In this document: positions 9,171 through 19,550 of the stretch, piece by piece
Layout of the letters: each line of letters opens with the position of its first letter
Numbering within the stretch: the first letter of the stretch is position 1
Assembly (NCBI GenBank): GCA_900404475.1
Contig: OUQQ01000298.1
Span: 1 to 23,404, forward strand
DNA from: Spongospora subterranea
Taxonomy: Eukaryota > Endomyxa > Phytomyxea > Plasmodiophorida > Plasmodiophoridae
Length of the DNA stretch: 23,404 nt
Direction: 5' to 3'
Position numbers and translations under genes: made by a program
Notes under the pieces: model-generated
The model's input: the letters and a program-made list of their open reading frames with translations, nothing else
Told to the model about the DNA's origin: nothing
Database searches by the model: none

Positions 9171-9762
9171 CTAAGGGCTTTGCCTTTCTTGTATTACAAG
9201 ATCCATAACCTCATCAAATGTGATAACCTTGTGGTTTGATCTGAACACAGGAGGATATCCGTACGATTTCAGAATCATATTGGCCATAATGCGACCAACT
9301 CGTCCGTTTCCATCTTCAAATGGGTGGATATAGCATACAATAACGGCAAACACATAATAAGCATGCATGACAGGGGGCATTCGAACGGATGTCGCCCGAA
9401 GTTCATCTTCAAATAACCGGATAAGTTCCGGAACCTGAGTAGACAAGTTAGCGTGCCGTTCCGCTCTTCATCCTCAAAAACATTCGACCTCGTCAGCCGG
9501 AGCGAAAACTCGATAGAACTTATAAAACATATGGGAACCAACAACAAGGCCGGAGCGAAACTCGCCTTTGCTGGTCCCGGCTTCTAGGTCAAGGCATTTG
9601 TGTAGTTGCAACAACGAAGAGGACGTAATCAATTCAGATGGATTCAACGTCCTCAGCATGTTGGTACACAGCTCCGATATCAAATCACTCTCACTAATCA
9701 CCTAAACCGGAATGAGCAGAAGTTTTGAACAAAACAAATTAAGGTCATTATACCGGATCCAT
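9171..9762 (-). CDS. Fic-domain protein (putative AMP transferase)
   Basis: Fic proteins usually transfer AMP from ATP to Ser/Thr/Tyr of target proteins. The exon 9434-9171 holds the complete motif [12 protein letters not shown] (about 9326-9291), matching HxFx(D/E)GNGRxxR with the catalytic His. The preceding exon (9701-9489) has SKGEFRSG, the family's GxFR segment, and joins through a 54-nt intron with a CTAAC branch point to give [11 protein letters not shown]. The 5' end is unsure. One model splices a 52-nt intron (9753-9702) to an ATG at 9762. Without it, an upstream frame continues across one in-frame TAG. No (S/T)xxxE(G/N) inhibitory motif is visible in the part that can be read. The domain call is secure; the N-terminus is not. 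Confidence 0.85.
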
Positions 9763-10646
9763 GGATATGCTGTTGAAAGATCTCGAGCGAGCGACGGGTG
9801 AAGGAAGACAGTGCGATCCACTCGCATCAAAAGCTTCCCCCGACGATAGAGTTATCGTTGATCTAGAGAAGCAGAATTGGTAAACTGGCATACAACGAGA
9901 AAAATTATACCTTTCTGGAGGTGGAAAAAACTCTGATTCGAAAATTTGTCTGCACTTAGATTGTTGATACGTTTTAGCTAAATTGCAAAAGAAAATCAGT
10001 GCTATCGATGGGGTGTGCCAAAACCCGGACGTCTGAGATCATCAAAAAAGATAAAATACGCGAAACGCTCTTGAAAGCTTACCTAAGGATTTCTTTAGCG
10101 CTGTTATATGGGGAAAAACAGGACTCCATTCTTTCCCGGGACCAAAAAACGGAAGCCTACCTACAGCAAAACCGGCTTCACGCAAATCATCAAGGGCGTG
10201 ATCGGCTTGATTCCGGATGGGACTTTCAGATTCCTAGAATTCAATTCACCGTTGAATTGCTGCAAGGGAGAACGTGCATCGCATACCATTAATGGCGAAA
10301 CCGTGTACAAATAACGGAATACGGAGACAAGTTGATCCGCTATGGACTCGCACGATTTAACATGTTTGACTAACCAAAGAAGAAGGAGCATCGAAGCTTT
10401 GTGGTCTTCGCTGATCATCGATTTTCCCCAGGACACAAACTGCTCGACGATTCGCAATCTAATCAGAAGTTGCATCATAAACTCCAAGAGGCGAGACGGC
10501 ATTGCTATGGACGATCGTTCGTCCTATTACGACAATGAGAAAACGCACTGAATCACGATTGGGTGTCTTCATTACTGAGTAATTTTGTAAAAAACTAGAC
10601 ACCGTCTCCAAGTATCCGACTCGTGATACCTGTTTCAAATCTGAGC
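9763..10646. other. Region with overlapping antiparallel small ORFs
   Basis: Plus has an ATG frame of 68 codons (10108-10314; KTGFTQIIKGVIGLIPDGTF) and another of about 69 codons (10342-10551). Minus has an ATG frame of 113 codons (10502-10161) rich in Leu/Val. The plus and minus frames overlap, so at most one set is real. None matches a known family. The part next to 9763 may hold an upstream Fic exon. Confidence 0.3.
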
Positions 10647-12649
10647 TTAGCGAAGAGACAGCCCATTAGTTCTTACATCATCGTCGTGCAACTGAGCGCA
10701 AGCCACCAACAAGGAGGACGTCATCGCCAGTACATTCTCCGCTTGTAGAAGTTCCGCTTCTGACTTTTTGGAAGGGCAATCTTTCTGGAAAAATGTAAGC
10801 ATCCACTGTGAAAAAACTGTGGCATGACTAACAAAAAGAACTGCAAAAGCAAAAAATTGGTCAGAAGAGTTGAGGACGCGGACAGGAATTGTGGCGGCCG
10901 AAAACAAGCCGCTACTCCGCGCCATGGGCGCGCAAAAGAATACAGCTTGGCTGATCGCCCGCAGATCCTCAATCCAAACCGATTTACCTGAGGCGACCTG
11001 GTCAGACGAAGGCCCTTTACGATAACAATTATGAGAAACCATTTCGAATAGGAGCACCAGCGAAGAAAACGGAGGATTCCACCAGCAGCGATGCATTCGC
11101 TGAGTGAAATTTATTCAATTTTTTCCCAATCGCGTCATCGTGTTTGCCAGGAACAGAAAACGCGTCATGACAACATTGAAGTGCTAGACGATGCCGGTTG
11201 GCAGTCCAAATTTCCCCAAATGCCCACGTAGAGGACGAGACAATGAATTCAACAGCAAGCAGCAACGCGGTATGAACTGGAAAACGGTTAAGCACAAAGA
11301 CCCAGGATTTGATGCTATCTTACTGGTACTTCTACGCTGGCCGAAACGCAAGCAACAATTATCAAGGTCGTCTTTGCCCAGGTCATTTGATAAGTCATCG
11401 AGCGGGCTCGCCTGCTTAAGAGGACAATTATTATCAGGGTCCAGTAAGTGCATGATTTCACGAAAATTTCGCCTAGCTGCTTCGTGATAGCAATCTGCCC
11501 CCCACCTACGAAACTGTAAATCTGTGTTCAACAATATTCATCGTTTCCAAACTTGTCGAGAATATCTGTCTTGGCGCCCTTACTAAGAAGATATGACACT
11601 ATTTCTGAATGACCTAGAACGGGTTGATTGTTGCGGGAAGCTAAAAAAAACAAATGATTTACCGTGAATTACAGCTAAATGCAGCAGCGTCCGACCATCA
11701 TAGTCGGTCAAGTTGACATCAAAGGAATCCGATTCAACCAGTGTCTTTATCTGATCAAAGTTCTGGTCGGCGCAAGCTTGGGAAAGCTTATATAACACCA
11801 CTTTACTTTGGATATCAGTTATTGTGGCCCCCCGTTCCTGGAGATAGCTACAATTTGGGAACAGACAGTTTACATGTAAGGATGGCCCAATTTATGACTG
11901 TCGCTTACTGCACTATGGAAAGTCGATTGTTGTCCATTGCCCCCTGCAATGGGGATGATCCAAATCTATCAATGCAATCTATAGGAACTCCAACAACTTC
12001 GAGTAGATATTTGCAAATACTTAAATGCCCCTCCGACGCAGCAAGATGCAATGGAGTTCTGAAATAAAATTGAAACTTGGAGACGGCAACGTCAAAGGTC
12101 TTACCTATGATCGTAGTCGCCCAATGACATATCCGCTCCTCGAGCTGCATATATCTTTATTTCATCTACGAAAGATTTTATCACTCCGAGTCATAAGCGA
12201 TTTGAAAAAAACTAACCCAGACAGCCTTGAGACGCAAGTAAACAGACCTTGAGGCAAAGATCAGTACGAGATCCAATGCTGGGTTTATTGGCTCCATTAG
12301 CGACAAGTAATTCGGCGACGGAAAAGTGACCGTTGTTCAAAGCACATGCAATCGGCGTATATCCCCAAACATCTTCAGCATTAACATCACCGTTCTGGGA
12401 TATCAGGAACTCAACAATCCTAATTCGACCTTGGGCCGCTGCGATATGCATGATATTGCGGCCTTCCTATCGCGCAATGAGCCATAGTGGTATTCGAATT
12501 GCGAAACATACTGCATCGTTCTGCCAGACGTTAACTCCACTTAGCATCAACCATTCAATGGTCTCCAGATCCCCTTTCGCGGCCGATGTGAATAATCGAT
12601 CGATCTGAAGTGAATGTAGATCGAGCTCCGCTAAATTCGTCGACGACAT
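10647..12649 (-). CDS. Ankyrin-repeat protein with C-terminal GAF-like domain
   Basis: Nine exons (12649-12512, 12466-12244, 12183-12105, 12058-11909, 11847-11663, 11613-11553, 11505-11324, 11276-11058, 11014-10647) join in phase to 534 residues; the eight introns are 43-61 nt. Residues 20-300 form ankyrin repeats, for example NIMHIAAAQGRIRIVEFLIS, YDHRTPLHLAASEGHLSICK and YDGRTLLHLAVIHGHSEIV. From about residue 340 to 490 a GAF-like domain can be read: WAFGEIW, then VASGKSVWIEDL and SGLFSAATIPV, with FAFAVLFVS as a late strand. GAF domains bind small ligands or serve as sensors; no catalytic output domain is visible. The exon 2-3 and 8-9 joins are the least certain. The start at 12649 lies only 34 bp from the next upstream ORF. 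Confidence 0.85.
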
Positions 12650-12682
12650 CGACGTTGATAGCAATTTCTAATCACCCGTCAC

Positions 12683-12952
12683 TCAGTTTGTCATCGCACA
12701 TAAACATTCATCGGTGAAACAGACTTTTTTGAACAATCCATTCCGCTTAACGGCGTCCGTTTTTGCCGCCGATTCCACCGGAACGGACGGATAGAAATGG
12801 TGCGGACACTGATCAATTGTCTGGCCGCTGGCGCGTTGCCTTGTACAGAATGCACAGTTAAATACGATGGATACGGCCTCCGTCGGGTGCGATTCTGAGG
12901 GCACCGAGGTCGACCCGCCTTCCGCTGATCTCCGCCTCGGGCTAGTCCTCAT
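12683..12952 (-). CDS. Small Cys/His-rich hypothetical protein
   Basis: An ATG frame of 89 codons is open. It contains NCAFCTRQR, then QCPHHFYPS, and near the C-terminus KKVCFTDECLC. The CxxC plus late C-x4-C spacing is loosely like the FCS/FLZ type of zinc finger, but it matches no family exactly. The N-terminal third is Ser/Arg-rich and may be disordered. It lies between the metaxin-like gene and the ankyrin-GAF gene on the same strand. It could also be a 5' exon of the latter, though no splice path was found. Confidence 0.45.
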   Translation of the reverse strand: MRTSPRRRSAEGGSTSVPSESHPTEAVSIVFNCAFCTRQRASGQTIDQCPHHFYPSVPVESAAKTDAVKRNGLFKKVCFTDECLCAMTN

Positions 12953-12986
12953 CTTCCAATATTGAACAGGTCCCCGTTAAAATGAC

Positions 12987-13015
12987 GTGGTGGTGGTGGT
13001 GGTGGTGGTGGTGGT
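12987..13015. repeat. (GTG)n trinucleotide microsatellite
   Basis: About 9-10 uninterrupted GTG units. A shorter (GTG)4-5 run occurs at 13135-13148. Both lie just downstream of the metaxin-like stop codon on minus, where they read as CAC/CCA. Confidence 0.95.
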
Positions 13016-13152
13016 AAAGAATAGGGCTCAGTGTTGTGTTACCCATATATATATTCGCGTGTATAAATGCACTGGGGGGACGTTGCGACTTGCGTATCCT
13101 ATTTGGGTATCGCCATACAATAGGGGTAGTACTAGTGGTGGTGGTGGTTGAT

Positions 13153-14301
13153 TTATTTGCGAAACAGTCCACCGAATAAGACGAAACCGACGAACGATGC
13201 TGCCGCAACGCCCAAGGCGATACGGTTGCTTCGTTGATGGGCGAGTTCTTCTTCTGTTAGAGGAGGGGGAGCGGGCTTTGGTGTGGGCGTCTCAATAGGG
13301 ATGTCTCGCGTCCTCGATGTAAACTGAGCGTAATTGGAGTATTTCTCGGGTTCGTCTGGAATGAAAAAAATGTCAGCCGAACTATGCGAGAACTAATTAC
13401 AAAAAAACAGAGCATACCTTGTTCGACCTTTAATCTGGGGTACTTTTCAAGAACTTGCTGGGCGTAATTTTGAAGAGATGACGGGATCATTGAAGGAAGA
13501 TCGGGAGTGGTTATCGGACAATGGTTCGCAAACATAATGAAAGCTACTAATGACGCATCGCATGATACCGGCGATGATCCTAAAATAAATGGGCCACCGC
13601 TCTGTGCCGTACGCAAGTTGATTCAAACTGTTGACCGATTACAAGAAGCTTTCAATTGTCTACCGATTCCAGCTTTGCACAACATGCATCTAGCACTTGA
13701 CGGCAACGTTCAAGAAATTCGGCATCGCTTGTTATTCCTGACGCCACGTCTCGTGCCATAGAAGCTTTCCTAAAGCGGCGAGGGAGAATATTGTTGACTG
13801 GAAAGGGAACAGAGCGAAATAACGCAAAAGCTAATCTGTGGAAGTTTTCATCGCACTGAAGCCATAGTTAGTACTAGTAAATAGGCGACTGTTAATTGAC
13901 CTGAAATAAGCATCGATCGCAAAACGGCAATAAACGATCTTGGCATAAAACTCGGTACGCGACTGCATCATTTTGTTGCACTTTCTGATCAAGGAGGTCT
14001 GCGAAATACCGAATCGACTGGGCGCTGGAAAGGATTGTTCCGTCTCTAGGTTCGCATGACGGCAAGCTGCCGGTACTGATGTAACTATCGTCAGGCACGT
14101 CCTCGCATACCTGGATTCATGAACTGTGTGTCACCTTGATGAATATCCGTATGGTTCATGTTCTACGACATACTCGGACCCAGTCATGTTCAGCAGTAAC
14201 AATAGCTCCAGGGACTGTACGTGCCAGGACGGCAGGCGCCACGCTGGCACGCCTATCCTTGCGATGACCAGGCCCCTATCTTCCTCGTCTTCGATATCCA
14301 T
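13153..14301 (-). CDS. Metaxin/SAM37-like mitochondrial outer-membrane protein
   Basis: Metaxins (SAM35/SAM37 family) are GST-fold parts of the outer-membrane sorting and assembly machinery. Five exons (14301-14135, 14075-13901, 13855-13664, 13601-13418, 13355-13153) give 306 residues, the usual metaxin size; introns are 45-62 nt, one with a perfect TACTAAC branch point. The N-terminal domain has LPSWHVQSLELLLLL and TGSLPSCEPRDGTILS, matching the metaxin pattern for a GST thioredoxin-like fold. The middle has FADLLDQKV and PFPVNNILPRR, and the C-terminal helices SCDASLVAFIMF and SLQNYAQQVLEKYPRL. A C-terminal hydrophobic span (ALGVAAASFVGFVLFGGLF) ends in RK, as in tail-anchored metaxin 1. 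The ATG at 14301 is the only one in frame after an upstream stop. Family assignment rests on remembered motif patterns. Confidence 0.8.
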
Positions 14302-14451
14302 CAATGGGGGTTCAGTCAGATCTGCGAGAGAGGTGTGCTGTACTCCGTGAAATCCGTTTATTCAAAACCACAATCGGAAACGAGACATCAGAAACACCAA
14401 AATTCCAGGAGGTTATTCATGCTTGAGTCCAAACTGTCTTGCCGTTCGGAT

Positions 14452-14745
14452 CTACGAATTTGATTTGCCATCACTTCCAAGCAGCATCATCCATCCCCCT
14501 TTGTAACCATTCATGCCCTCCATGTTCTTCTTGCTGTCGTAAAGTGTATTCCGATTGGAATCTGTAATTACCTGCTGTCCCGACAGTTGAAAGTTTACGG
14601 TGATCGAGAGGCCTGCCGCCGTCTCCGTTTCCGACTCGTGTTCATTCAGCTGCTCGTTTTCTACGTCTTCGACGATGTCATTGTCAGATGATGCCGCGAA
14701 ATCTGTTTCTAAAAAAAAAGCCACCAGTCTCTTGTAACTTGCCAT
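14452..14745 (-). CDS. Acidic hypothetical protein, exon structure uncertain
   Basis: An ATG frame of 97 codons is open and very acidic in the middle (DNDIVEDVENEQLNEHESE), then LSITVNFQLSG and a Gly/Met-rich segment (GMNGYKGGWMMLLGSDGK). Just after this, the +1 frame continues VDPNGKTVWTQA, as if the same protein went on after a missing intron or frameshift. The start is also uncertain: another ATG about 20 bp upstream in a different frame would need an intron of about 30 nt. No family recognised. It lies 150 bp upstream of the metaxin-like gene on the same strand. Confidence 0.4.
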   Translation of the reverse strand: MASYKRLVAFFLETDFAASSDNDIVEDVENEQLNEHESETETAAGLSITVNFQLSGQQVITDSNRNTLYDSKKNMEGMNGYKGGWMMLLGSDGKSNS

Positions 14746-15247
14746 CCTCTTGCTTGATCATCTTATTGAGCGGAACGACTTTGGCAGTGGCAATCGCTAG
14801 CGGCGAGAAATGTCATGAATTGCATCGTTCAAACAATTGATTCTGTGCGAAACGGTGCAGGGAACTGAATGACCGTTTGGCAATGACTTGGTGACGAGGA
14901 GGAGGTTACTGAACGACTACATGTGACGAGAAGTGGCACCGCCGAGGAAATAGTGGAAATCACAATTCTAAATTACTTCGTCTGCAAAATGGGAACTGTG
15001 CGATGTCCATCCTGTAAACGATAAACACAGCAAAACAGCAATATGACCTTAACAATCCAAATAGCCATGTACGTAGTTTCCAATATAAGTTTCGAACGGC
15101 CTATTGATAAACAGCGGAGGACAACTCAATACAAAAAATGCGATTTCATGGAACGACTCTCCTTGGCACTGGACCTTCTGCACTTGGTTTGGAAAAAACA
15201 ACCGCTTTTTGCAGATTTGCACTTCTTTCAAAATAATTTGTGTGTGT
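14746..15247. other. No gene recognised
   Basis: Only short frames without motifs occur on either strand. The overlapping plus and minus frames near 15043-15336 are shadows of each other and of the gene end at 15248. Confidence 0.35.
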
Positions 15248-15910
15248 TTAATTGTTCCGCTCTCTATAACACATTATATGATGGTGCACATTCGTTTTGT
15301 AGAAGCCCGATGGCTCGACAACAAGTGATCTTATGAGGACAAGTACATTAGATGACTTCTTTGATTGCGCTGCACCTGACACTACCAACAAACTCAAAAA
15401 AGCCGTTCTCTCAAGAATGGTTGCTGCAGGTCTTCGATCAGGATTCTTTTGATTTGCTCTAGTTGATTCCAAAGCACGATCATAAAGCCGGGTAATCGCA
15501 TCAAGAATGTGCACCGCTCTTCCTTCATCCTATGTACCCCGCGTTGCTACTGTTGAAAATGGCTCACTCTTTCGACTCTGCCAAGAGCGCCAACATATTT
15601 GCGAACTCAAGTCGTGAAAGCCACTTCGAACGCCCCAGATGACGTGACTCTGTGAATACGACAGTGACCAGTGTAACAGCTGCATGTTACATACTGTTAC
15701 ATGTGTCGTTGGTAACGATAGTAGAAGGTGCGTCTTTTGTTCAGCAATAACATCTATCGGTACTTGTTCTAGAACCTCATTCGCCTGTTCAGTCAAGTTA
15801 AGATCGGGGCGGAATCTGTGGTGGATATCCGTCCGTACCCCAGGAACCTGATCATGGCGACGTTGCCGCGGATGTCGCCATTGACGATCCCCGGGTTCAG
15901 TGGCGATCAT
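15248..15910 (-). CDS. Unrecognised gene, at least two exons
   Basis: The downstream exon opens after an acceptor-like ACATAG with DEGRAVHILDAITRLYDRAL, continues with ILERTAFLSLLVVSG and ends at TAA (15248). The upstream frame, with ATG at 15910, has LTEQANEVLEQVPIDVIAEQ. The join between them was not resolved; several donor sites are possible. The helical, Leu-rich character suggests an alpha-helical protein. No family is recognised. Confidence 0.45.
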
Positions 15911-17070
15911 CGGGCGCCTGTACACTGCGATGATGGCGCTTCAATCAGTCGTGGTTGCGATGATAATCAGTTCAGTCCATAAGTACTCTTGGTGATTTAG
16001 TTCGACATTGAGTTCTTCTGTCATAGTGGTCTAGTGATAGATTCCGATCAGTTATTCTGGGTGTTTTCATTTTTAGATGGATACAGGTACATTTTCCGAT
16101 TCAAAATATTTCATGGGAATCTGAGAATCAACACAGTATTGCGAGGTGCTCCGCCGTATGCAAGTCCTGGAATTGCAATGGCCACCGCAATCTCATCTGG
16201 CAATCCGTTTGCGTGGCGATGTTTGGTAGGGATATTCAGTTAGGTAGGCAATTATCGTGGAGAGAGGTTAGTTATTATCATTAACCGCCATGGTATTGCA
16301 TCAGAATTCCCCAAACCTTTGTTATTCGTTGGCGTATCATTCGATTGAAAAAGTCGACCTGTTTAGTGTTGCTTGTTTTCCCTGCAGATCTGGGTTCTAA
16401 CAATATTTGTGGGTAGTTGTTCATGAGTGTACCACATGTACGTTTTGATGGCGTGTATTGTCTGCAAGTTAGCTACTGGCGGAAAGGCTCGTCGCTCTCG
16501 AATTATGCCCTATTCCGCCTCTCATACTATCGGTATCTTCGGTTCATGCCTGATCAGACCGTAAGCATAGTCTCGCGAAACCAATATTGATTTATTTCTA
16601 GAGCCTCGCAACGTGCATTTTCTCTGCGCTGATAAGAACATCAAATTCGTTTGTTGCATTCCATTGTTATCAAGTTTAGTTCAGTTCATGCTTCGCTTTG
16701 ATCAAAGGTGACGCGGCGGCCATTTACTTGATCATAGGTGCTTTACGCTTTGGTTAATGATCCACCTCAAACCTTAATTCCGAGACTTTTCAATGTCCAG
16801 TCTTCGTCATCGGATTCTCAAGGAGAGGTTTCAGACCCAGGAATATATCGAGGTAATTTTGGGTCATCATCAAAATAATTGTTTTCTGTAGACTGTATCT
16901 TTCTCGTAGTACATTCTAGAAACATCATTTGTTGTGCCCGATGCTACATTTTGCTACTATTCTTTCTTCAAAATACATTCTCTTATTTTTCGTTAGATAT
17001 GGTATTACAAAAATAGACAAGAATGTTTGCAAATGGTATAGGGCGTTATAAAGTGAACAAAAAGAAAGTG
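15911..17070. other. Long stretch without a supported gene
   Basis: A 69-codon plus frame (16034-16243) has no motif. A short plus exon could begin at ATG 16793 (SSLRHRILKERFQTQEYIE followed by a GTAATT donor at 16853), but no matching downstream exon was found. The remainder looks non-coding. Confidence 0.35.
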
Positions 17071-17640
17071 TCAATAATAGTCGAAATGCGGCATATGGTC
17101 GCCGGAATCAGAGTCAGAATCGACTCGACGTCCCATGGTACCTCCGTATTTTGAAAAATCTGGTACTACTGTCTTTGACATGTTGACAGGCAAATTCAAT
17201 CGATTAGAGTTTGTGTCTTTGTCGTCGATATCGGACGATGCAGGAGGATCATCATCTTTCCGAGTTCCTGACCAACCGTTTTGTTTCCATTATGTTAACT
17301 GGTAATTTACATCCTTATAAAATCACAAATCAATAGCTATATTAGTTATCCAAATTCTCTTGACTTGGCGTTGAAGCTTGAATAAGGCTTTGTCACGCGG
17401 AGATGAACGGTTTTCGGCCAACGCCACGTCTATGCGATAACGGTGTTTAGGGCCCATGCATCGCGTTGAAATTCTTTATTATATTCCTCGATTACTGTCT
17501 CGATCTCAGATTTCCTCGCATTTACCTTGATTCTGCTCTACTCGAGTGCATTCAATTATTGTTTTTTCAAGCCGTTTAATCTTTGTTCATAACTTGTTTT
17601 TCACCGAATTGATGATTGAGGCACAAATCTGCACTAATAT
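17071..17640 (-). CDS. 3' part of an unrecognised multi-exon gene
   Basis: The last exon (about 17267-17071) reads DDDPPASSDIDD, later SKTVVPDFSKYGG and ends SDSDSGDHMPHFDYY then TGA; this acidic, phospho-type tail looks authentic. Upstream minus frames carry a coiled-coil-like IKRLEKTIIECTRVEQNQ and, after a 52-nt phase-matching intron, EFQRDAWALNT. A third piece reads RIDVALAENRSSPRDKALFK. A complete in-phase path through all of them was not found. A further minus frame (17855-17634) with hydrophobic residues near its start lies just upstream and may or may not belong. Function unknown. Confidence 0.4.
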
Positions 17641-17913
17641 ACGATCCCGTTTCCCGACCGAGCACCAAACTCCATTGGGCCCTGGGATTGGAATCTGTAT
17701 CCACCAAATTCGTAAGGCGTCGCGGTCGATGGAAAAAATATGAAGCCAATCAACCTGTTTGATATAATGGAATCCTGATATTCTGTAATAACGACGACAC
17801 CAATAACGAATCCGATGCCTTTAGAATACGATCTCGAGTCGGAACGTGACCACATCCAAGAAATTCCTACGCTCGGTCAGCGTTCATGGCTCAACACTCG
17901 CAAGGGCAGTACC

Positions 17914-19371
17914 TCAAACTGGTGCTGCTGATCTTGCCAATCGTCCACGGGGGGCGCTTGCGATCGGATTGTTTTGAACGATTCCGTCACGATCTTGAAC
18001 AGCGCAATGTTGATTCCCGTCGCTATAAAATTCATTAACCTGTGGATAAAATTCGATATGATACCGATGAACAGACTGTGCAGAAGATCTCGCCATTGTG
18101 TCGACGGTGTGAATTGGACCTGGACGAATCCTGCAGCGAACGTGATCTGGCCAGGGACCGTTAAGGCGTCGCTCTCAACGATCAAGCCGTCGTGGTCGGG
18201 AACGCGAACCTCACACCGATAGTGAATCCTATCAGGGGAGGGAAAACCGTATCAGCCCTCGTTGGACAATCATCAGTTTGTGGCCACAATTCACGGAACC
18301 GTTTGGAATATTGGAATGGGAGAGCGATGTGCACCGGTTGGACCTCGTCAACGGCAATATCGGCGGAAATCACACGAATACCGAAACATGCCGATAAATC
18401 CTCTGAAACAACTTTGGGAAGTCAGAATCGATTTCTGTTTCGGCTGTAGTTTGGAGTTTGTGGGACCTTGGTGATTAACCGGTTTAGCCGACGCGCGAAA
18501 ATCGGCAACAATTGCGATCCGATCAAACGTGACCAACTGAGGCGACGCCGTCACGATCAGCTGTCGATATCTGGGCAAGAGGCTGATCGGATTCCCGATC
18601 AGATCGAGGGCTGATAGAGACGACATGGTCGACAGCCCTGAGATCACCGACTCGATATCGACGAGATTGTTGTAGGACAGGTCGAGGCATCGGATCTGAG
18701 GCGCGACGACAACGATGGGGATTACGCAGGGATGAACGAGGGAGAATAATGATGGTGGGACCTGGGAACACGATGGAGTTATTTTGAGCGACGATATGGA
18801 GTTGTACGCCAGCTCAACAGTCCATAATCGCGCTGGGCAATCACTGAACAGTTCACCGTTCAGCGACCTGATCCTGGTCGTTCCACGTCAAGTGATGCTG
18901 ATCTGCAATGGCGATGATGATGGAAACCGACCGGTTGCCATTGGCGATAAAGTGCTCTAGAGTCGGGGGAACACGATCAACGTCTGATATGCGATTGTCG
19001 TTGACGATCAGTGATCGCGCTCGACTATGGAAGACGCCATCAGGGATCTGTTCCATGGGTAAGATGGTGCTAACCCCAGATATGGGGAAGTGATCACCTT
19101 ATCAAGTCGCATAGACGAAATACAGATAGAACGTGGCGATGATAAACATGATTTACACGAACCTGAACCCGCCCCAACTCGAGTCATTTTCAGAGGGTGG
19201 AAACGGTCGCGATCCGATACCTTGAGCAATGTGAAGTGCAATTAATTGATTCAGGTGTTGGTCATGAATTGGTTCAAGACCGACCGATATCTTCGAACCT
19301 ATCTCGATGAACGTCAATGTGGGTTTTGTAATAGCATAGGATACCGTCCCTCTGACCTGGTTGATGGTCAA
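17914..19371 (-). CDS. Leucine-rich-repeat protein, possibly LRRC43-like
   Basis: Exons 19069-18932, 18873-18762 and 18695-18480 join in phase into LRRs: SLIVNDNRISDVDRVPP, HFIANGNRIRSLNGELF, LAYNSISSLK, IRCLDLSYNNLVDIESVISG and LSALDLIGNPISLLPRYRQL, followed by an LRR cap ending LVTFDRI. Later exons (18343-18288, 18228-18120, 18075-17914) give a non-LRR tail beginning PVHIALPFQYSKRFREL and IHYRCEVRVPDHDG. Introns are 44-66 nt in the best-defined part. One intron (18479-18412) and a 24-nt exon are weak. The 5' end to 19371 is only tentative. The LRR then beta-rich tail layout resembles LRRC43, an axonemal protein, but that is inference. Confidence 0.75.
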
Positions 19372-19550
19372 CGGCCGTTCTAATCGAGGACACCATTCTA
19401 TAAAGGGTGTGACGCCTTCACCCCCTGTTGATACGTCGGGATCTGCTGTACTCGATGACCCATTAATGGTTGAGCGATCACCTCCAACACTATAGACTCA
19501 GGAGGGGTAGAAAATTGTGTTCATCGCTGATCGTGCTCTGGGAATCAATG

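Noticed and set aside
10108..10314. Plus ORF as a definite gene
   Set aside because: It overlaps a longer minus ATG frame of similar quality and neither has a recognised motif, so neither is called as a separate gene.
13507..13761. Clean plus-strand ORF of 84 codons
   Set aside because: It lies exactly antisense to two exons and an intron of the metaxin-like gene, which have consistent splice phases and family motifs. It is a shadow frame.
14700..14716. A 16-nt GT-AG intron in the acidic ORF
   Set aside because: All well-supported introns are at least 42 nt. The poly-T tract before AG more likely reflects a wrong start choice.
16013..16085. tRNA-like D-arm string (TGGTCTAGTGATAGATTC)
   Set aside because: No T-arm GGTTCRANTCC and no pairing acceptor stem could be found around it.
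16793..16852. Possible plus first exon (ATG followed by 19 codons and GTAATT)
   Set aside because: No downstream exon in phase with a plausible protein was found, so it is kept only as a remark.
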